From positions 1 to 9,632 of the forward strand of contig CAKTKV010000053.1 of NCBI GenBank assembly GCA_934572355.1: 9,632 bases of DNA, read 5' to 3'. Below, piece after piece: positions 5,556 through 9,632 of the stretch. Positions within the stretch are counted from its first letter, which is position 1. Every line of letters starts with the position of its first letter. The position numbers and the translations under genes were made by a program. This DNA is from an uncultured Oscillospiraceae bacterium. GTDB lineage: Bacteria > Bacillota > Clostridia > Oscillospirales > Oscillospiraceae. The notes under the pieces were generated by a model, which was not told the DNA's origin, ran no database searches, and worked only from the letters and a program-made list of their open reading frames with translations.

Positions 5556-6926
5556 TCAGGTGCAGGAGCCGGGGCCATGGTAGCGTCCGTCGCACCATCT
5601 GCCGCCGCAAAATTCACAGTCATAGTGCTCACCGACACAGATCGGTCTGCCGCAGATATAGCAGCTTGCGTGCTGTATGGCGTCCTCACAGGCGTATTTC
5701 TGACCGCAGGCAGAGCACTCATGCATGCCCGTCTCGCCCTCGCACTTGTGGTGCTTCGGCTCATTCGGGCAGCTTTCGCTGAATATCTCTGTAGAATGCT
5801 TCTTGCCGTCGCAGGAATAGTGGCCGCACTCAAGGACATCCTGATGTGCGCTCTCCTCCGTGCCATTCATCTTTGTTCTGCATTCAGGGCAGGTATAGTG
5901 AGTGCCGCAGTTGAGGGCAATGCTCTGCGGGAGCGTAAGGCTCTTGCTGCACACGGTGCACTTGACCTCCGGTGTGACCTCCGTCCCAGGGCGGTATGCC
6001 GGTTTCGCGGTGTCCTCCGACGTGTCAGCCTGCATGTCGGCCGGAGCTGCCGTGCTTTCGGCTGCCGCCGTGTCCGCAGGATTTGCCGACGCAGTGGGAG
6101 CGGGAGTGGACTTTGGGGCTTCCTCAAGGCCTATATATTTGACATCCGCATCCTTGTCAAAGGAGAGGGCGATAAACTCATGGAAGTTCCCGGCAACGGC
6201 ATATTCCCCGCTTCCTGTGACCGCGATGCAGACCGTATCGGAAAGATAATTGTTGCAGTAACAGGCACAGGCCATGCGCCCGCACTCGCGGCAGCGGACA
6301 TAGTGCGCGATGTCGTTCTTATCGTTATTGCAGGTCATGTGGACTCCGCAAGGCAGAACGGAGTGATCCGCGGGCTCGTGGGTGTAAGTGCCGCAGCCGG
6401 AGCAGACGTCTCCGCTTATATCGTAAAACCCGCGCTCGCGCACGAACAGCGCACTGTCAAGCAGGGCGTCGAACTCCTGCTCCTCACGCTCGGGGAGCTT
6501 CAGGTTCCTGAGGTCTGCCGCTATGCCAAAGGCGAAATCAGACTTATACTGCCCCTTCTGCGGATAGAAATAAAAGCTCTGAGTATCCTTGCTTATCGCG
6601 GTCTTCGCGTCGGCGTGCTCGTTTTCGTACAGACCGATAACTACGCGGTTTTCAATATAGGGCATAGCCCCGTACATGTCGGGAGCTTTTTCTGCCGGAG
6701 TCAAGACAAGGGCATTGAAGGTGTTGAGATCGACAATGACGGCATTGCCGTAAAGGTCGCCCTCGAGAGCTTTCAGAACGGCTTTTTTGTCGTTCGCTTC
6801 AAGCGCCGCGGGAAGGGAGCCGGGGTCGGCAATGTTCATATCCTCAAGCACATCGGCGCTTGCCGCCGGGAGCATCGAGGCGAACATCAGCAGGCAGAGG
6901 ATCAGCGAGATTATCTGTTTCTTCAT
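5556..6926 (-). CDS. Secreted cysteine-rich protein with two Cys/His arrays, function unknown
   Basis: I do not recognise this 456-residue protein. From the ATG at 6926 it begins MKKQIISLILCLLM, a classical signal peptide, with a likely cleavage after an ASA at residues 22-24. Residues about 25-170 form a domain without cysteine. Residues 175-233 hold ten Cys, including CSGCG and CRECG. A low-complexity Thr/Ala/Pro/Glu linker spans about 272-320. The last 135 residues hold nineteen more Cys and several His, in CxxC pairs (CTVC, CPEC, CSAC, CYIC, CEFC) with CGH/CGTH-like partners, and end GPGSCT. The spacing looks like serial zinc ribbons or treble clefs, which is unusual for an exported protein; disulfides are the alternative. 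The start at 6926 is chosen because GGAG lies 8 bases upstream and it begins the signal peptide; a longer in-frame ATG at 6977 overlaps the promoter. It lies 60 bases after the clpC-like gene but has its own promoter and terminator. Confidence 0.85.
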   Translation of the reverse strand: MKKQIISLILCLLMFASMLPAASADVLEDMNIADPGSLPAALEANDKKAVLKALEGDLYGNAVIVDLNTFNALVLTPAEKAPDMYGAMPYIENRVVIGLYENEHADAKTAISKDTQSFYFYPQKGQYKSDFAFGIAADLRNLKLPEREEQEFDALLDSALFVRERGFYDISGDVCSGCGTYTHEPADHSVLPCGVHMTCNNDKNDIAHYVRCRECGRMACACYCNNYLSDTVCIAVTGSGEYAVAGNFHEFIALSFDKDADVKYIGLEEAPKSTPAPTASANPADTAAAESTAAPADMQADTSEDTAKPAYRPGTEVTPEVKCTVCSKSLTLPQSIALNCGTHYTCPECRTKMNGTEESAHQDVLECGHYSCDGKKHSTEIFSESCPNEPKHHKCEGETGMHECSACGQKYACEDAIQHASCYICGRPICVGEHYDCEFCGGRWCDGRYHGPGSCT

Positions 6927-6961
6927 TCGGTATTCTCCGTAAATCAAAAATATTCCATATA

Positions 6962-6990
6962 ATAATACTCGCTGCATTCCGATGCGTCAA
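6962..6990 (-). promoter_or_regulatory. Promoter of the Cys-rich gene, overlapping the upstream stop codon
   Basis: On the minus strand TTGACG (6990-6985), a 17-base spacer and TATTAT (6967-6962) form a good sigma-A-type promoter. The TGA of the -35 hexamer is the stop codon of the clpC-like gene (6989-6987). The start near 6955 gives a leader of about 30 bases to the ATG at 6926. Confidence 0.75.
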
Positions 6991-9299
6991 GTCCTTTCAT
7001 CCCTGACCAGTATGACCCCGCCGTCCGCGACCTCCGCCGTGACCCTGTCCCCGCGGGCGATGCGCCCATCGAGCAGCATGTCCGCCGCGGTGTCCTCAAG
7101 ACTGTGCTGCAATGTCCTGCGCAGCGGCCTTGCGCCGAAGCGCTCGTCATAGCCCTCATGCGCAAGCCACTGCGCCGTCTCCTGAGGCACGCTCAGCTCA
7201 AGGCCGAGGGCGCTGAAGCGCTCGGTGACCTTCGTGAGCATCGTCCGCGTGATCTCGAGCATGTCCTCCTCACGGAGACGGCGGAAGATTATCGTCTCAT
7301 CCACGCGGTTGAGAAACTCCGGCCTGAAGGTCGCGCGCAGCTCCTCCATGACGCGGCTGCGCATGGTCTCGCCGTCGGGCTCACCGCCGCCGGTGAAGCC
7401 GAGCTGCGGGCGGTTTTCGGTTATCGCTTTCGCGCCGATGTTCGAGGTCATGACGATGACCGTGTTTGAAAAGTCTATCCGCCGCCCCGCCGAGTCGGTG
7501 AGGTGCCCGTCGTCCATGATCTGAAGCAGGATGCCCCAAACGTCCTCGTGCGCCTTTTCGATCTCGTCGAACAGCACCACCGACCACGGCTTGCGCCGTA
7601 CCTTCTCGGTGAGCTGACCGCCGTCCTCGTAGCCGACGTAGCCGGGAGGGGAGCCTATCAGACGGCTGACCGAGTGCTTCTCCATGTACTCGGACATATC
7701 GAGCCGTATCATCGCGCCCTCGTCGCCGTAGACGGTCGCGGCCAGCGCGCGGCACAGCTCCGTCTTTCCGACGCCCGTGGGGCCCAAAAACAGGAACGAA
7801 CCGACGGGTCTTCCCGGATCCTTGAGCCCGACGCGCCCGCGGCGTATCGCGCGCGCCACGGCGGAGACGGCTTCGTCCTGCCCGATGATGCGCTCGCGCA
7901 GCTGCTTTTCTAGCGTTAAGAGCCGCAGGCTCTCGTCTGCGTCAAGCCCCGTCACGGGTACGCCCGTCCACATGGACACGACCTGCGCCACGTCCTGCGT
8001 CTCGACGGTTATCCGCTCGCCCGCGACGTGTACTGCGGCTGCCGCCTCATCGAGCAGGTCGATGGCCTTGTCCGGCAGGAAGCGGTCGTTTATATACCGC
8101 ACGGAGAGCTCGTAGGCCGCGCGCATCGCCCCGGCGGTGAGCCTGACGCCGTGGTGCCGTTCAAGCGGTGTGCGCACACTGCGCAGCATCTCCATCGTCT
8201 GCTCGCGGTCGGGCTCGCCGACCTTCACCGGCTGGAAGCGCCGTTCGAGCGCGGCATCCTTTTCGATGTGCCGCCGGTATTCCTCCGGCGTCGTCGCGCC
8301 GATTATCTGCACCTCGCCGCGGCCAAGAGCGGGCTTGAGGATATTCGCCGCGTCTATCGCGCCCTCGGCGCTGCCCGCGCCGATGATGGTGTGCAGCTCG
8401 TCTATAAAGAGGATGATGTCCCCGGCGCGGCGCACATCGCGCAGCACGGACTTCACGCGCTCCTCAAAGTCACCGCGGTACTTTGTTCCAGCGAGCATTG
8501 CCGAGATATCCAGCGACACTATGCGCTTGTTCTTGAGCTCCGCCGGGGCTTGCCCCTGTGCAACGCACATCGCGAGCCCCTCGGCGACGGCGGTCTTGCC
8601 GACGCCCGGCTCCCCGACGAGCACGGGATTGTTCTTGCTGCGGCGCGAGAGGATCTGTATCGCGCGGCGTATCTCCTCAGTTCGCCCGACTACGGGGTCA
8701 AAGGCTCCGCCCGCGGCGAGGTCGGTCAGGTCGCGGCTATACTGGTCGAGCACACGCGTGTCCGCGCGGCGTATCGTGCTGCGCGCCGTGCCCGTCTGGG
8801 GCTTGCCGCGGAAATCGGGGTTCCCGAACACGGCCATAATGTCGGTGTAGATATCGTTGAGGTCGCAGCCGGCCTCACGCAGAACGGCGGCGGCTCCGCA
8901 GTCGCTCTGACGCAGCAGGCCGAGCAGCAGGTGCTCGGTGCCGATGTAGCTCTGCTGAAGGCAGCGCGCCTCCTCCGCAGCTCGCTCCACCGCGAGTTTT
9001 GCCCGCTCCGTCAGCCCTTGGCTCGGCTTTGCGGGACTGCCGATGCCGCTGCGACGGATGATGATTCCGCGCAGCCGTTCGCCGTCAAGCCCCTGAGAGC
9101 GCAGAATACGTGCGCCGAGGCCGTCCTTCTCCGCGATTATGCCGAGCAGCAGATGCTCGGTGCCGACATAACCGTGCCCAAGCTCGCCCGCCGCTGCGCG
9201 TGCGTTTTCGATGGCAAGCTCCGCCCGCTGCGTGAATTTTTCGTTGCTTTTGATATGAACTACCCCCTCGGCGCGCCGTTTATAATAATTGATTATCAC
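6987..9299 (-). CDS. clpC: ClpC-like AAA+ unfoldase lacking the middle (UVR) domain
   Basis: This is a Hsp100/Clp ATPase that would unfold proteins for the ClpP protease. Numbering from the GTG at 9299 (770 residues): two Clp_N repeats (about 22-80 and 95-158), AAA+ module 1 with Walker A GEPGVGKT (229-236) and Walker B ILFIDE (296-301), AAA+ module 2 with GPTGVGKT (506-513) and VVLFDE (574-579), the arginine-finger region FRPEFLNR (658-665) and sensor-2 GARPLRR (722-728). LGF at 633-635 sits where ClpP-docking loops carry their tripeptide, so ClpP partnership is likely. The usual ClpC coiled-coil middle domain is missing: only about 20 residues join DEAAAAV to VVSMWTGVPV, as in ClpA. No in-frame ATG exists near the start. 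The GTG at 9299 has AGGG 7 bases ahead; a GTG at 9380 has no ribosome site; family similarity begins only near 9250. No CtsR-type operator was seen. Confidence 0.9.
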   Translation of the reverse strand: MIINYYKRRAEGVVHIKSNEKFTQRAELAIENARAAAGELGHGYVGTEHLLLGIIAEKDGLGARILRSQGLDGERLRGIIIRRSGIGSPAKPSQGLTERAKLAVERAAEEARCLQQSYIGTEHLLLGLLRQSDCGAAAVLREAGCDLNDIYTDIMAVFGNPDFRGKPQTGTARSTIRRADTRVLDQYSRDLTDLAAGGAFDPVVGRTEEIRRAIQILSRRSKNNPVLVGEPGVGKTAVAEGLAMCVAQGQAPAELKNKRIVSLDISAMLAGTKYRGDFEERVKSVLRDVRRAGDIILFIDELHTIIGAGSAEGAIDAANILKPALGRGEVQIIGATTPEEYRRHIEKDAALERRFQPVKVGEPDREQTMEMLRSVRTPLERHHGVRLTAGAMRAAYELSVRYINDRFLPDKAIDLLDEAAAAVHVAGERITVETQDVAQVVSMWTGVPVTGLDADESLRLLTLEKQLRERIIGQDEAVSAVARAIRRGRVGLKDPGRPVGSFLFLGPTGVGKTELCRALAATVYGDEGAMIRLDMSEYMEKHSVSRLIGSPPGYVGYEDGGQLTEKVRRKPWSVVLFDEIEKAHEDVWGILLQIMDDGHLTDSAGRRIDFSNTVIVMTSNIGAKAITENRPQLGFTGGGEPDGETMRSRVMEELRATFRPEFLNRVDETIIFRRLREEDMLEITRTMLTKVTERFSALGLELSVPQETAQWLAHEGYDERFGARPLRRTLQHSLEDTAADMLLDGRIARGDRVTAEVADGGVILVRDERT

Positions 9300-9391
9300 C
9301 CGTAAGCCCTGCTGAATCAGGCGAAACCGGTGATCCGCGTGAAAATTATTGCCAGTTTCAATGGAAAATATATCGTTCACAAATTTTGCGA

Positions 9392-9419
9392 TTGATTTTT
9401 GAGCAGGATGTGATACAAT
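9392..9419 (+). promoter_or_regulatory. Promoter of the ferredoxin gene
   Basis: TTGATT (9392-9397), a 16-base spacer and TACAAT (9414-9419) are seen, with TGA directly before the -10 making an extended -10. Transcription from about 9426 gives a leader of nearly 60 bases. It lies back to back with the clpC-like gene. Confidence 0.7.
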
Positions 9420-9483
9420 ACGGCATGTAGAGACCTTATATCCCTAAGAGGTGAATGGTCAAATAACATACGGAGGTAACACT

Positions 9484-9632
9484 ATGGCTTTTGTTATCAC
9501 TGACGAGTGCCTGTCCTGCGGTTCCTGCGCTGCACAGTGCCCCGCTGAAGCGATCGACATGGGCGATCTGCACTATGAGATCGACGCTGACAAGTGCGTT
9601 GAGTGCGGTTCCTGCGCTGCACAGTGCCCCGC
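9484..9632 (+). CDS. 2[4Fe-4S] clostridial-type ferredoxin (cut by window end)
   Basis: The frame begins MAFVITDECLSCGSCAAQCP and stays open to the window edge (49 full codons). Two complete CxxCxxCxxxCP motifs are present: Cys 9, 12, 15, 19 and Cys 38, 41, 44, 48. This is the pattern of small bacterial ferredoxins that carry two 4Fe-4S clusters and shuttle low-potential electrons in anaerobic metabolism. Family members are about 55-60 residues, so only a short C-terminal tail is missing. A strong GGAGG site (9472-9476) lies 7 bases before the ATG, and a promoter sits at 9392-9419. Both suggest high expression. Confidence 0.95.
   Translation, partial: MAFVITDECLSCGSCAAQCPAEAIDMGDLHYEIDADKCVECGSCAAQCP
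9517..9632 (+). repeat. Exact 29-base direct repeat inside the ferredoxin gene
   Basis: Positions 9517-9545 and 9604-9632 are identical, 87 bases (29 codons) apart. Both encode CGSCAAQCP plus the start of the next codon, the cluster-binding segment of each ferredoxin half. The second copy runs to the window edge, so the match may extend further. Confidence 0.9.

Noticed and set aside
5394..6962. Plus-strand open frame of 522 codons opposite the Cys-rich gene
   Set aside because: It starts inside the tRNA, runs through two terminators and mirrors a gene with signal peptide, promoter and terminator.
8028..9305. Plus-strand open frame of 425 codons opposite the clpC-like gene
   Set aside because: Antisense shadow of a GC-rich AAA+ gene; Ala/Arg-rich with no coherent domain.
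9457..9463. GGTCAAA half-site resembling a CtsR operator in the ferredoxin leader
   Set aside because: Only one half of the tandem heptad is present, and it lies in the ferredoxin transcript rather than before the clpC-like gene.

Overview
The window looks like chromosome from a fairly GC-rich Clostridia-type Firmicute, possibly a gut Oscillospirales relative. This rests on consensus sigma-A-type promoters, GGAG ribosome sites, a ClpC-type AAA+ unfoldase, a 2[4Fe-4S] clostridial ferredoxin and DUF6020-like/GtrA membrane proteins. The taxonomic call is inference from gene style. No phage, IS, integrase or CRISPR signal was seen.

Layout: positions 1-42 hold the N-terminal end of a minus-strand gene with a strong promoter at 80-108. 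A divergent plus-strand cluster follows: an RlmI-type rRNA methyltransferase (214-1434), two tandem paralogous multi-pass membrane proteins of DUF6020 type (1456-3072 and 3183-4787), a small GtrA-family membrane protein with its own promoter (4882-5301), and a tRNA-Gln(CUG) with a perfect -35/-10 pair and a terminator (5352-5425). From the opposite side run a secreted, extremely cysteine-rich protein of unknown function (5556-6926) and a ClpC-like ATPase (6987-9299). A divergent 2[4Fe-4S] ferredoxin gene (9484 onward) is cut by the window end.

The methyltransferase and first membrane-protein gene are about 20 bases apart and probably share a transcript. The second copy lies on a direct repeat of about 1.72 kb that also carries the last 33 codons of the methyltransferase gene. 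That tail is stranded between the two paralogs as a remnant and supplies, out of frame, the stop codon of copy 1. The paralogs differ mainly in a few predicted loops. With the GtrA-like protein they suggest a cell-envelope glycan-modifying function (inference).

The points most worth a second look are: the secreted Cys-rich protein with two Cys/His arrays joined by a Thr/Ala/Pro linker; the ClpC-like protein lacking the middle (UVR/coiled-coil) domain that usually defines ClpC and binds its adaptors; and the mosaic tandem duplication with its methyltransferase tail.
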